Shown here: positions 26,103 to 35,232 of the stretch, one piece after another | Layout of the letters: each line of letters starts with the position of its first letter | Numbering within the stretch: position 1 is the first letter of the stretch | Source of the DNA: Bacteroidales bacterium UBA3143 | GTDB lineage: Bacteria; Bacteroidota; Bacteroidia; Bacteroidales; Dysgonomonadaceae | Reading direction: 5' to 3' | Assembly (NCBI GenBank): GCA_002364735.1 | Contig: DEZB01000023.1 | Location: forward strand, 1 to 64,000 | DNA: 64,000 bases | Notes under the pieces: model-generated | What the model saw: only the letters and a program-made list of their open reading frames with translations | Told to the model about the DNA's origin: nothing | The model's database searches: none | Program-made: the position numbers and the translations under genes

Positions 26103-28043
26103 TTAAGAGTAGTTTTTCATCAACTTTTTAGCTCGAAGAAGTTCTGCAACGCTCATTGCAAATGAATAAGCCCCGTGAGCCGTAAATGGTGGACTCGAGT
26201 CGTAAAGTTCTGAAATAGTTCCAATACAGTCATTTGATATTTCATCCTCTATTTCTATTAAAATGCGGTCTACCAAAGATATGCCACTACGTTGGTAAAC
26301 TTTAAGATATGCTTCAATGTATGGACCCAGTAACCAGGGAAAAGAGGGACCATTAAAATAAGCAATTTCACTTTCTCGGCGATTAGAAGAGTAATAAGGA
26401 TTGTAGTTCTCACCTTTAGGACTTAATGATCTTATTCCTTTTGGGGTTAATAATTCCTTGGTTACAAAATCTACAATTGAGCGTTTTCTATGTTTCTCAA
26501 GCGGAGAATAATCCAAAGATACTGCAAAAATCATATTGGGTCTAAGACTCCAATCTGTATGCGTTCCATCAACATAATCAAAAAGATATCCGGCGTTATT
26601 AACGAAAACAGATGTAAATGATTCTTTTACAATATCACTCTTCAATGATAATTGTGATTCCATTACTTTATCTCCTTTAATTCTTAGAATTTCTTCACCA
26701 AATTTAAGTGCGTTATACCACAATGCATTAAACTCAACTAAAAAACCAGATCTTGGGATAACTGGGTGCCCATCTATAACCGCGTTCATCCAGCTAACAG
26801 GTTTATTACGACCAAAAGTAGACAATAGACTATTATCTACGTCAACTCGCAAATTGGGGTGTTTGTTATCCAATATGTAATTTAAAATTTCTAAAACTAT
26901 GTCTGCATATTTCTCATGAAATTTTTCAGGTCTTTCTTTTGCAAATTGTTGAATTGCCCAAATTGCCCAAAGTGGTATATCTGGATCATCTATTTGCTTT
27001 AATAAGCCTGGTGTTGACATTTCTGCCATATTTTTTCTAATTTGTATAATAGCAGTGTCCATTATTTTTTCGAAATCATCGACTCGTCCCACTGAAAGAG
27101 TACATCCTGGTAAGGAAATAAACTGATCACGTGCTCTGACCTTAAACCATGGATATCCTGCCAATAAATACTGTTCGTCGGGATTAGGGATATAAAAAAA
27201 CTGATGACTTGAATTTTTGAGACAATTGTAAAAAGATGATCGTGGTGTTCGACGTTTAATCTCCTCCTCAAACTCTGTAACTAAAGTAGAAGTATCTTTT
27301 AACGTGTCGCCAGCTGAAAAAACAATTATATCACCTTTTTTGATTGGCATTTCAAAATATCCTGGAACATACAAATCTTCTTTATAGGTATCGCCTGCCT
27401 GCATATCTTGCAAATATTCTATACCTTTATACCAGTGTGGTTGATAAATAAAATCCGCTTCACTACTAAATTGCATAAACAATTCAGGGTAAACGCTATA
27501 CATACGTGTGCTTATTCCATTTTCTACTTCACTGTACGACTTATCTACATTGTCGTTCTCTTGGGTTAGCATAAATACATTTCTGAAAGCCAAAAATGGT
27601 TTGAAACGGATTGTTGTAGGCGAATGTGCTTCTAACAAAGTATAGCGTATCATCAATGAATTCTGTTGCGACGAGAACATAATTTCTTTAGAAAGAACAA
27701 CACCTCCTACACGATAAATGGTTTTAGGAATACTGTCGCTGTTAAATTCCCTAATGTACTTATGTCCACGTGGACTGTAGTTATCTCCAGAGTATTTATG
27801 AATTCCCAAGTTAAACTCGGCTCCATGTTGAATAACTGTTTCATCGAACGAAGAAAGGATCAAATGGTTGTCATCGTCCAATGTGGGTACAGGCATAACC
27901 AATAATCCTTGATACTTAGTTGTATTGCATCCTGATATTGAAGTGTTATGATATGCTCCTCTTCTATTGGTTCTCAGCACATTGCGATATAAGGAGTATT
28001 CGAGACTTATAATTAAATCTTTGTCAAATTTAAGATAATTCAT
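26103..28043 (-). CDS. glycogen debranching enzyme (amylo-alpha-1,6-glucosidase type)
   Basis: 646 residues. An N-terminal GDE_N-type beta domain begins LEYSLYRNVLRTNRRGAYHNTSISGCNTTKYQGLLV. The C-terminal (alpha/alpha)6 barrel of the GH133 type contains WAIWAIQQFAKER, VDVDNSLLSTFGRNKPVSWMNAVIDG, SGFLVEFNALWYNALKF and a closing Pro/Trp-rich FPWLLGPYIEAYLK. It hydrolyses alpha-1,6 branches after phosphorolysis or GH57 action. It is cytoplasmic. It is the first gene of the alpha-glucan operon, with a Bacteroidetes promoter immediately upstream. Confidence 0.93.
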   Translation of the reverse strand: MNYLKFDKDLIISLEYSLYRNVLRTNRRGAYHNTSISGCNTTKYQGLLVMPVPTLDDDNHLILSSFDETVIQHGAEFNLGIHKYSGDNYSPRGHKYIREFNSDSIPKTIYRVGGVVLSKEIMFSSQQNSLMIRYTLLEAHSPTTIRFKPFLAFRNVFMLTQENDNVDKSYSEVENGISTRMYSVYPELFMQFSSEADFIYQPHWYKGIEYLQDMQAGDTYKEDLYVPGYFEMPIKKGDIIVFSAGDTLKDTSTLVTEFEEEIKRRTPRSSFYNCLKNSSHQFFYIPNPDEQYLLAGYPWFKVRARDQFISLPGCTLSVGRVDDFEKIMDTAIIQIRKNMAEMSTPGLLKQIDDPDIPLWAIWAIQQFAKERPEKFHEKYADIVLEILNYILDNKHPNLRVDVDNSLLSTFGRNKPVSWMNAVIDGHPVIPRSGFLVEFNALWYNALKFGEEILRIKGDKVMESQLSLKSDIVKESFTSVFVNNAGYLFDYVDGTHTDWSLRPNMIFAVSLDYSPLEKHRKRSIVDFVTKELLTPKGIRSLSPKGENYNPYYSSNRRESEIAYFNGPSFPWLLGPYIEAYLKVYQRSGISLVDRILIEIEDEISNDCIGTISELYDSSPPFTAHGAYSFAMSVAELLRAKKLMKNYS

Positions 28044-28071
28044 TTTAAACCATTTTAATTGGATTTATTCC

Positions 28072-28103
28072 GAAAGATATAAATATTAATATTAAGAAAC
28101 AAA
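28072..28103 (-). promoter_or_regulatory. promoter of the alpha-glucan operon
   Basis: On the minus strand TTTG (28103-28100), a 20-base spacer, then TATCTTTC (28079-28072), one mismatch to TAnnTTTG. The debranching gene starts 28 bases downstream. Confidence 0.5.
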
Positions 28104-28347
28104 TAGGAACTAAGTTTTCTTTTCTTATAATTTTACTTGCATGTATGTTATTCATTTAGGAGGATTACAAAAAATAATCTAATTTCATAAATATATTTTT
28201 ATCTGAAAAAGAAAATAGCGTTCTTGCGATCCAGAAAAAGACATCTTATGTGTCAATTTGTAAATGACAGGCTGTTTTTATTTACAATTCAAAACAAGAT
28301 GAGCAAAAAAACAGGTGGAAATCAAATCCACTGCGGTAAATAAGACG

Positions 28348-28389
28348 TTCATCTTATGAAAATCTAATTTACTGGAGTGAAAATGTTTT
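28348..28389 (+). repeat. dispersed 42-base element, copy 2
   Basis: Starts TTCATCTTATGAAAATC and matches the element at 28595-28636 at 38 of 42 positions. A more degenerate copy lies just upstream at 28313-28342. Confidence 0.7.
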
Positions 28390-28594
28390 TAATCACTATA
28401 ATGATACTTTTTAGAGTAAATTTCAGCGAAAAATGGCGTAAAAAATGAAAAAGCATGCTATTAATTAAAAAATCTACAAAATGATGATAGAAAACAATAT
28501 AGGTAATTGAAATAAACAGCATGATTGGGCTATTTAAGGCAACAAAAATCAAAATAACGTGTTTCAAAACATTTTCCACGGTGTTAATGCGAAT

Positions 28595-28636
28595 TTCATC
28601 TTGTGAAAATCCAATCTACTGTAGTGAAAATGTTTT
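28595..28636 (+). repeat. dispersed 42-base element, copy 3
   Basis: Starts TTCATCTTGTGAAAATCC and contains AATCTACTGTAGTGAAAAT. It is the best-conserved copy and is related to an inverted copy at 50399-50440 (30 of 42 positions). Confidence 0.7.
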
Positions 28637-28750
28637 GAAAAAGATATTGTAACAGATTATCTTATTTTTCAATACGAGAGTTTTTTTTTTATGCAACAGA
28701 AACAAATTAATATAGAGAGTGACGAGTAAAGCATATTATTCTTCTATTTA

Positions 28751-28782
28751 TTTGTGCCTATATTTTACATTTTGTAAATTTG
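28751..28782 (+). promoter_or_regulatory. promoter of the rhomboid gene
   Basis: TTTG at 28751-28754, a 20-base spacer, then TAAATTTG at 28775-28782 match the Bacteroidetes consensus fully. The start codon at 28808 is 25 bases downstream. Confidence 0.68.
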
Positions 28783-28807
28783 TTACAAAGCATGCAAATA
28801 GAAAGTT

Positions 28808-29497
28808 ATGGTTGTTGACGAAAATAAAGTTATTTCAATTGAAAAGAAACGGATGCGTATTGCTTTAATTCCCACCATTTTTTTTCTTATACTTTTGTGG
28901 CTCATACTCATTATTGATATATCTTTGGATTTACCTATTTATAAATTAGGGGTATATCCTTTAAGTTGGAAAGGACTCCCCGGAATATTCTTATCTCCTT
29001 TTATTCATAGTTCTGTAAAACATCTTTTTTCCAACACCCTACCATTGTTAGTATTAATGTGGTGTTTGTTTTATTTTTATCATGGTATTGCTTATAAAAC
29101 CTATTTCTTACTTTGGTTTTTAAGTGGATTTATTACATGGATTATAGCGAGAGAATCTTGGCATATAGGCGCAAGTGGCATAGTTTATAGTTTATCGTTC
29201 TTTCTTTTTTTTAGTGGCATTTTTCGCAAGCATATTCCGCTTATAGCAATTTCGCTGATTGTTGCTTTCCTCTATGGTAGCAATGTTTGGAATATGTTTC
29301 CATGGTCAATGTACATAGATGTAAAAGTGTCATGGGAAGGACATTTATCTGGAGCAATCAGTGGTTTTCTTGTAGCTATATTATTTAGAAACTTTGGACC
29401 TCAAAAACCTATCAAAGAGTGGAGTGAGTCAGAAAGTGAATTGGAGGTATTGGAGAATGAAGATATATTTACCGATGAGTTGCTTGATGATTTATAA
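28808..29497 (+). CDS. rhomboid family intramembrane serine protease
   Basis: 229 residues with six predicted membrane spans. The catalytic pair is Ser 123 in GASGIVYS and His 179 in SWEGHLSGA; KHLFSNTLPLL (His 72, Asn 76) is the conserved first-core helix. The acidic C-terminal tail (about 200-229) is cytoplasmic. Rhomboids cut single-span membrane proteins; the substrate here is unknown. It has its own promoter and is followed by a transporter gene on the same strand after 58 bases. Confidence 0.93.
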   Translation: MVVDENKVISIEKKRMRIALIPTIFFLILLWLILIIDISLDLPIYKLGVYPLSWKGLPGIFLSPFIHSSVKHLFSNTLPLLVLMWCLFYFYHGIAYKTYFLLWFLSGFITWIIARESWHIGASGIVYSLSFFLFFSGIFRKHIPLIAISLIVAFLYGSNVWNMFPWSMYIDVKVSWEGHLSGAISGFLVAILFRNFGPQKPIKEWSESESELEVLENEDIFTDELLDDL

Positions 29498-29555
29498 TGG
29501 AGTGTAATAATTGAACATAAAATTAATACAGTAAAGCATAAAATATTCACCAGTA

Positions 29556-31796
29556 TTGTCATTCTTAGATTTAAAGTTGGTATATTTACGCTTCAAAATA
29601 AATGAGATTATTATCAAAAACGAACCAATAAAAACCGCTAAACAGTTGAATACATTTGGAGGAGTCTTCACACCTTCCATACTTACTGTATTAGGCGTTA
29701 TCATGTATTTGAGGTTTGGCTGGGTGGTTGGCAATGTTGGTCTCATCGGCACATTGATTATTGTAACCTTAGCCACTTCTATTACTTTTCTCACAGCTTT
29801 ATCAATTGCTTCTATAGCTACTAATGCACCCGTTAAAGCAGGAGGTGCTTATTTCCTGATAAGTCGGTCATTGGGTGTAGAGATGGGTGGTGCGGTTGGC
29901 ATTCCGCTCTTTTTAGCGCAAGCTTTTTCTGTTGCACTCTATATTATGGGGTTTTCCGAAAGTATGGTAGCCATATTCCCATCATTAAATATAAAATTTG
30001 TTGGTATTGTTACTACTGTTCTGTTAAGCCTTCTTTCAATGTTTTCTACTAAGGCTGCTATTCGTGCTCAATTTGTTATTTTAGGAATTATAGCTTTCTC
30101 CCTTATCTCATTTCTTTTAGGTGGTCCCATAGAAGATTCACACATAGAACTCTGGGGAGTTCCAGCGGCTCAATCTGAAAATTTTTGGACAGTGTTTGCA
30201 GTTTTCTTTCCCGCAGTTACAGGTATCATGGCAGGAGTAAACATGTCCGGTGATTTAAAAGATCCTGCTAAATCTATTCCTAAAGGAACATTTATGGCTG
30301 TAGGTGTTGGCTATATCATCTACATGGTGGTTCCCTTTTTCTTTGCTTTCAGAGCAGACGCCGCCACGTTAGTGAGTGACAACATGATTATGCAAAAGAT
30401 AGCATTATGGGGTGTTGCAATCTTATTGGGTATTTGGGGAGCAACATTATCGAGTGCCGTGGGTAGCTTGTTAGGTGCGCCTCGAGTGCTTCAAGCCCTT
30501 ACTGTTGATAAAGTATTCCCCTCAAAGTTTTCGTTTTTAGCTAAGAATTCTGGTCCTGAACAAATACCACGTGCCGCTACCATCTTTACTTCCATTATTG
30601 CCCTTATACTTGTTTCTGTAGGCGATTTAAATATGATTGCACCCATTCTGACCATGTTTTTTTTAACCACATATGGCACACTTAATCTTACCTCAGGAAT
30701 AGAAACAATGCTCCAAAGCCCCTCCTTTAGACCAAAATTCAGGGTTCACTGGGTATTCTCTTTTCTTGGTACTATTGGGTGTATTGCCGTTATGTTTCTC
30801 ATAAATGCTATTGCAACGGTTGTTGCTATAGTATTTATTTCAGGAATTTATGTATGGCTGAGACGCCGAAGACTCAAAACAACATTTGGAGATGTCACAA
30901 GAGGAATGCTCTTGCAAATAGTTCGCTACGCTTTATTGCGATTAGACGCAAAAGCTGCTGATGCAAAAAGTTGGCGACCCAATATATTGGTGTTTTCAGG
31001 TATGCCCACCAAAAGATGGCATTTAATTGATTTTGCTTACGGAATAGTTCAAGAAAAAGGATTGATAACAGTTGCAACTATTCTTCCTGAAAAAGGAGTG
31101 TCACAGCAAAGAGTAGCGAAACATGAACAAAACATATCGTCTTATTTAAATGATAAGAACATTAAAACACTGGTAAGAGTGACAAGAGCAGAAGATGCAT
31201 TTTCGGGATCCAAACAGCTGGTAAATTCTTATGGTTTAGGTAGTGTCGTTCCCAACACAATTTTGTTGGGTGATACCGAGGAAAACAACCACCATGAACC
31301 TTATTGCGATATGATATCGCATTTTTATCAATCAAAAAGAAATGTAATCATACTTCAAAATGATTTTAGACTTGATTATGCTGGAGCAAAGAAGATTGAC
31401 CTTTGGTGGGGAGGTCTTAAAGGCAATGGTGGTTTAATGATGATTGTAGCGCATTTGATAAGTACAAGTCCTCGTTGGCAAGACATAAAAATAAGTGTGA
31501 AAATGGTAGTAGCTTCAGAGGAAGCTGCCAAAGGCACTCGCGAGAACTTAAAGAATATATTGTCTGAAATGCGAGTTGGCTTCGACTATGATATTATTGT
31601 TTCAAATGGCAGAAGATTCTGGGATATTTTAGAGCAAGAATCTAAGGAAAGCACCATGGTGATGATGGGATTAAAAGAACCCGATGAAAATTTTAGTGAC
31701 TACTACCAACAATTGAAAACTAACACAAAGAATATCAAAAATAAAGTCTTCTTTCTTGCTGCAGAACATATAGACTTCAAAGATGTGTTGAGTTAA
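29556..31796 (+). CDS. SLC12-like cation-chloride or amino-acid permease (APC superfamily)
   Basis: 746 residues as written. Twelve hydrophobic spans start with LNTFGGVFTPSILTVLGVIMYLRFGWVVG, a typical opening of bacterial Na-K-Cl cotransporter-like APC proteins, followed by KAGGAYFLISRSLG and a large cytoplasmic C-terminal half (about 470-746) with a USP-like character seen in this group. The transported ion is not proved. The reading frame has no ATG before residue 50: the only starts are TTG at 29556 or 29577. An ATG at 29602 is out of frame by one base, with a run of five A at 29616-29620 in between. A lost A there would give MRLLSKNEPIKTAKQLN. Confidence 0.85.
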   Translation: MSFLDLKLVYLRFKINEIIIKNEPIKTAKQLNTFGGVFTPSILTVLGVIMYLRFGWVVGNVGLIGTLIIVTLATSITFLTALSIASIATNAPVKAGGAYFLISRSLGVEMGGAVGIPLFLAQAFSVALYIMGFSESMVAIFPSLNIKFVGIVTTVLLSLLSMFSTKAAIRAQFVILGIIAFSLISFLLGGPIEDSHIELWGVPAAQSENFWTVFAVFFPAVTGIMAGVNMSGDLKDPAKSIPKGTFMAVGVGYIIYMVVPFFFAFRADAATLVSDNMIMQKIALWGVAILLGIWGATLSSAVGSLLGAPRVLQALTVDKVFPSKFSFLAKNSGPEQIPRAATIFTSIIALILVSVGDLNMIAPILTMFFLTTYGTLNLTSGIETMLQSPSFRPKFRVHWVFSFLGTIGCIAVMFLINAIATVVAIVFISGIYVWLRRRRLKTTFGDVTRGMLLQIVRYALLRLDAKAADAKSWRPNILVFSGMPTKRWHLIDFAYGIVQEKGLITVATILPEKGVSQQRVAKHEQNISSYLNDKNIKTLVRVTRAEDAFSGSKQLVNSYGLGSVVPNTILLGDTEENNHHEPYCDMISHFYQSKRNVIILQNDFRLDYAGAKKIDLWWGGLKGNGGLMMIVAHLISTSPRWQDIKISVKMVVASEEAAKGTRENLKNILSEMRVGFDYDIIVSNGRRFWDILEQESKESTMVMMGLKEPDENFSDYYQQLKTNTKNIKNKVFFLAAEHIDFKDVLS

Positions 31797-31980
31797 AAGC
31801 AAAATTACGACTCGATTTATATCTTTACTCTAACAATATTTCATTTTAAATAAATTCCTCTTTAACGATCGTTTTAATAAACATCTAATGTCTTAAATTT
31901 TCTCTTTTATATATATGCTACACAATAGCATTTGCTATTTATAAAAAGAGACTTTGTTCTAAAGGTTCAATTTTTTTCAT

Positions 31981-31988
31981 TATTTTTG
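31981..31988 (+). promoter_or_regulatory. candidate -7 box for ddh
   Basis: TATTTTTG fits TAnnTTTG and is 23 bases before the ddh start. A TTTG at 31953-31956 is 24 bases upstream, slightly too far. A small palindrome, AATAGCA and its complement with a 2-base loop, lies at 31924-31939 and could be an operator. Confidence 0.4.
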
Positions 31989-32011
31989 TAATTAAGAAAA
32001 AATATTCATTT

Positions 32012-32911
32012 ATGACTAAAAAAATACGAGCTGCCATTATTGGCTACGGTAACATCGGTAAATATGTTATCGACACTATCACACAATCACCCGATTTTGA
32101 AATTGCAGGAATAGTCCGTCGCAACATTAACAATGTTCCTGATGAATTACAGGGGTTTGTTGTAACAGATTCAATTGTTAAACTTCAAAATGTAGATGTT
32201 GCCATTTTGTGTCTTCCCAGCAGAATGTTAGAGAATTCAGCTAAGGAATGTCTTTCATTAGGAATTAACACAGTTGATAGTTTTGACATTCATTCTGAAA
32301 TAAAGGACTTGCGTAGCTCTCTCATGGCTTTTGCTGAAAAGTATAATGCTGTTTCAGTTATTTCTGCCGGATGGGATCCAGGTAGCGACTCAATAATTAG
32401 AACCCTTATGCAAGCAATGACTCCTGTGGGATTAACTTACACAAACTTTGGCCCTGGGATGAGCATGGGGCACACTGTTGCTGTTAAAGCTATAGATGGC
32501 GTAAAAAATGCTCTTTCTGTGACCATTCCTAAAGGTACTGGTATTCACAGACGCATGGTTTATATTGAAATTCAAGAAGGATACGCATTTGAAGAAATAA
32601 CTAAAGCTATTCAAACTGATAGCTATTTTGTTAATGATGAAACTCACGTATTTAAAGTTGACAACGTAGATGATTTAAAAGACATGGGGCATGGTGTAAA
32701 GATGGAAAGAAAGGGTGGATCTGGAAGTACACAAAATCAATTACTTTCTTTCAACATGAATGTAAACAATCCTGCACTAACAGCCCAAATGTTGGTTTGT
32801 GCTGCTCGTGCCTCTCTTAAAGTACAACCTGGAGCTTACACACTTATAGAAATACCCGTAATCGATTTGCTTCCTGGGAATAAAGAGGAATGGATTGACA
32901 AGTTGGTTTAA
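32012..32911 (+). CDS. ddh: meso-diaminopimelate dehydrogenase
   Basis: Converts tetrahydrodipicolinate directly to meso-DAP with NADPH and ammonia, the one-step branch of lysine and peptidoglycan precursor synthesis. 299 residues: a Rossmann start AAIIGYGNIGKYVID, ISAGWDPGSDSIIR, NFGPGMSMGHTVAVKAIDGVKNALSVTIPKGTGIHRR and a C-terminal QPGAYTLIEIP are Ddh signatures. It is 41 bases upstream of lgt, which has its own candidate promoter. Confidence 0.95.
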   Translation: MTKKIRAAIIGYGNIGKYVIDTITQSPDFEIAGIVRRNINNVPDELQGFVVTDSIVKLQNVDVAILCLPSRMLENSAKECLSLGINTVDSFDIHSEIKDLRSSLMAFAEKYNAVSVISAGWDPGSDSIIRTLMQAMTPVGLTYTNFGPGMSMGHTVAVKAIDGVKNALSVTIPKGTGIHRRMVYIEIQEGYAFEEITKAIQTDSYFVNDETHVFKVDNVDDLKDMGHGVKMERKGGSGSTQNQLLSFNMNVNNPALTAQMLVCAARASLKVQPGAYTLIEIPVIDLLPGNKEEWIDKLV

Positions 32912-32935
32912 AGTCATAAAAATTAAGTATCTTTG
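32903..32935 (+). promoter_or_regulatory. promoter of lgt
   Basis: TTG at 32903-32905, a 22-base spacer, then TATCTTTG at 32928-32935 fit the consensus. The -33 part overlaps the end of ddh. The lgt start is 17 bases downstream of the -7 box. Confidence 0.5.
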
Positions 32936-32952
32936 TTTTATAAATAAAAAAA

Positions 32953-33852
32953 ATGCATCACATGTTTTTATACGTTACTTGGAATGTTGACCCCGAGCTA
33001 TTTACAATATTTGGAAGAGAAATTAGATGGTACGGTTTGCTATGGGTAATTGGTCTTATTGTAGCAGTTTACACGGTACAAAGAATTTTCGAGAAAGAAA
33101 ACCTTCCTCAAAAATGGTTCGATTCACTTTTCGTTTATATGATGTTGGGCATCATCCTTGGTGCACGCTTAGGTCACTGTCTTTTCTATGAACCGGCTTA
33201 CTATTTAGCCAACCCTATCGAAATTCTTAAAATATGGGAAGGAGGGCTGGCAAGTCATGGAGGTGTTTTAGGTATTATTATTGCCGTTTGGCTTTATTCT
33301 AAAAAGGTAACCAAGAAAAGTATGATCTGGACATTTGATAGAGTAATAGTTCCTACAGGATTTACTGCAGCATTTATACGTTTGGGCAATTTGATGAACC
33401 ATGAAATATATGGTGGTCCTACATCACAACCTTGGGGTTTCCGGTTTATTGAAAACATACCCTATTGGAAAGCAGGTGCAGCTCCAATTTTTTCAGAACC
33501 TTCACACCCAACACAAATTTACGAAGCAATTATCTATCTAATTGTTTTTGCAGTTACCATGTATCTATTTTGGAAAACTGATGCTAAGAAAAAACAGGGC
33601 TTACTCATAGGTATTGCCATGATCATGATTTTTGTTTCAAGGTTTTTTATCGAATACTTGAAAAACGTTCAAGTTCAATCTGAAATAGTGATGCGCGAAG
33701 ATACTGGTCTTATTCTTGGACAATGGCTAAGTATTCCATTTATAATTTGGGGTGTGTGGCTCGTCTGGAATGCCATGAGGAAAGCGAAGCAAAACAATGA
33801 GGTTGTGGCGAAAACTTCAGAGGAAGGTTCTAATTTTATAACTAAAAAATAA
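32953..33852 (+). CDS. lgt: prolipoprotein diacylglyceryl transferase
   Basis: Transfers diacylglycerol from phosphatidylglycerol to the lipobox Cys of prolipoproteins, so it serves the many lipoproteins seen in this window. 299 residues, about seven membrane spans; GREIRWYGLLWVIG, GARLGHCLFYEPAYY, GGLASHGGVLG and FIRLGNLMNHEIYG are the family motifs, including the essential Arg and His residues. The N-terminal MHHMFLYVTWNVDP is slightly extended. It is upstream of the flavoprotein gene. Confidence 0.95.
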   Translation: MHHMFLYVTWNVDPELFTIFGREIRWYGLLWVIGLIVAVYTVQRIFEKENLPQKWFDSLFVYMMLGIILGARLGHCLFYEPAYYLANPIEILKIWEGGLASHGGVLGIIIAVWLYSKKVTKKSMIWTFDRVIVPTGFTAAFIRLGNLMNHEIYGGPTSQPWGFRFIENIPYWKAGAAPIFSEPSHPTQIYEAIIYLIVFAVTMYLFWKTDAKKKQGLLIGIAMIMIFVSRFFIEYLKNVQVQSEIVMREDTGLILGQWLSIPFIIWGVWLVWNAMRKAKQNNEVVAKTSEEGSNFITKK

Positions 33853-33926
33853 TTCAGATTAAACTCAACAGAGTAAAATTTATTAGTCAGTGAAATCAAA
33901 ATAAACAACTATATATTTATAATAAA

Positions 33927-35162
33927 ATGTACAATCCCATTGAAATTAATGAAAATCTTTTTTACGTTGGTGTAAACGATAGAACAAAAAGTCTATTCGA
34001 GAATTTATGGCCCCTCCCTAAAGGAGTTTCCTATAATTCTTATGTCATTCGTGACGAAAAAATCGCATTGATTGACACTGTTGATATTTGCTATACAGAT
34101 ATCTTTTTAAACAAATTAGATGTTGTATTGGGTGATAAGTCCATCGACTATTTAGTGATAAATCATATGGAACCTGATCATTCAGGTGCACTTAACATTT
34201 TATTAAACAAATATCCCACTATTAAAATTGTAGGTAATGCACGTACAGCCGATATGCTAAAAGGATATTATAACATTTCAGAGAATGTTCAGGTTATAAA
34301 AGATGGCGACGAATTATGCTTGGGTAAGAATACACTTAAATTCTTTTTGACACCTATGGTGCATTGGCCCGAAACCATGATGACATATATAAATGAAACC
34401 AAAACTGTTTTTTCAGGTGATGCATTTGGTACTTTTGGCTCGTTAGATGGAGGAGTAGTTGACTCTCAATTAAACCCTGATTTCTATTGGGACGAAATGG
34501 TGCGATACTACTCTAATATAGTAGGAAAATATGGTGGTCCAGTTCAAAAAGCGTTGCGCAAATTCAACGATGTTGAGATAAACACTATTTGTCCAACTCA
34601 TGGTCCAGTGTGGACCGAACCCGAAAACGTAAAACGTGTTATTGGGTTATACGATAAACTAAGCAATTATGAAGGTGACAAAGGTTTAGTTATAGCTTAC
34701 GGAAGCATGTATGGAAATACCGAACAACTTGCAGAAGCCATTGCAGCCGCAGCCGCAGCCAGTGGTGTACGGAATATTGTGATGCACAATCTATCCAAAA
34801 GCAATCTGTCCTATGTGATTCAAGATATTTACAAATACAAGGCGCTTATAATTGGTTCTCCCACTTATGATAGCAAGCTTTATCCTGCTGTTCAAACATT
34901 GGTGAACACATTGGAAAACAAGAACTTAAAAAACAGATATTTCGGTTTTTTTGGAAGCCATTCATGGGCAGGCACTTCCGTAAGGATTCTTGGTGACTTT
35001 GCAGACAAAATGCAATTCGAAAAGGTATGTAGTCCCATTGATATGAAACAATCTCTCAACGAGGTTTTTTATGAAGAAGCCGTTACATTGGGAAGCACCA
35101 TGGCCAAAAAGATTCTTTCGGATGATGAGATTGTGCCTAACAAAACAACAGACTGTATTTAA
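33927..35162 (+). CDS. FprA family A-type flavoprotein (flavodiiron protein)
   Basis: Four-electron reduction of O2 to water, or of NO, with electrons from a rubredoxin or similar donor. 411 residues: an N-terminal metallo-beta-lactamase domain holding the diiron site in NHMEPDHSGALN (H-x-E-x-D-H), SGDAFGTFGSLDGG and CPTHGPVWT, and a C-terminal flavodoxin domain beginning VIAYGSMYGNTEQLAEAI. The carrier protein is not encoded next to it. It indicates an oxygen-sensitive lifestyle. Confidence 0.94.
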   Translation: MYNPIEINENLFYVGVNDRTKSLFENLWPLPKGVSYNSYVIRDEKIALIDTVDICYTDIFLNKLDVVLGDKSIDYLVINHMEPDHSGALNILLNKYPTIKIVGNARTADMLKGYYNISENVQVIKDGDELCLGKNTLKFFLTPMVHWPETMMTYINETKTVFSGDAFGTFGSLDGGVVDSQLNPDFYWDEMVRYYSNIVGKYGGPVQKALRKFNDVEINTICPTHGPVWTEPENVKRVIGLYDKLSNYEGDKGLVIAYGSMYGNTEQLAEAIAAAAAASGVRNIVMHNLSKSNLSYVIQDIYKYKALIIGSPTYDSKLYPAVQTLVNTLENKNLKNRYFGFFGSHSWAGTSVRILGDFADKMQFEKVCSPIDMKQSLNEVFYEEAVTLGSTMAKKILSDDEIVPNKTTDCI

Positions 35163-35232
35163 TCTTACCACACTAAATATTTGTCGTAATAAGTTTAATT
35201 TCAAAGATATAAACTAATTAAAAATTAAAAGT

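Larger units (their letters stand above)
28044..28807. other. gene-free divergent stretch with repeats
   Basis: 764 bases between the divergent debranching and rhomboid genes. It holds the operon promoters at each end and three related copies of a dispersed 42-base element (28313-28342 degenerate, 28348-28389, 28595-28636). A 71-codon minus-strand ORF lies between the copies (28364-28579) but is an AT-rich hydrophobic frame without a recognisable family or start context. Confidence 0.55.

Noticed and set aside
28364..28579. 71-codon minus-strand ORF between two 42-base elements
   Set aside because: The frame overlaps both repeats, is AT-driven (Ile, Phe, His and Leu rich) and has no family signature or start signal.
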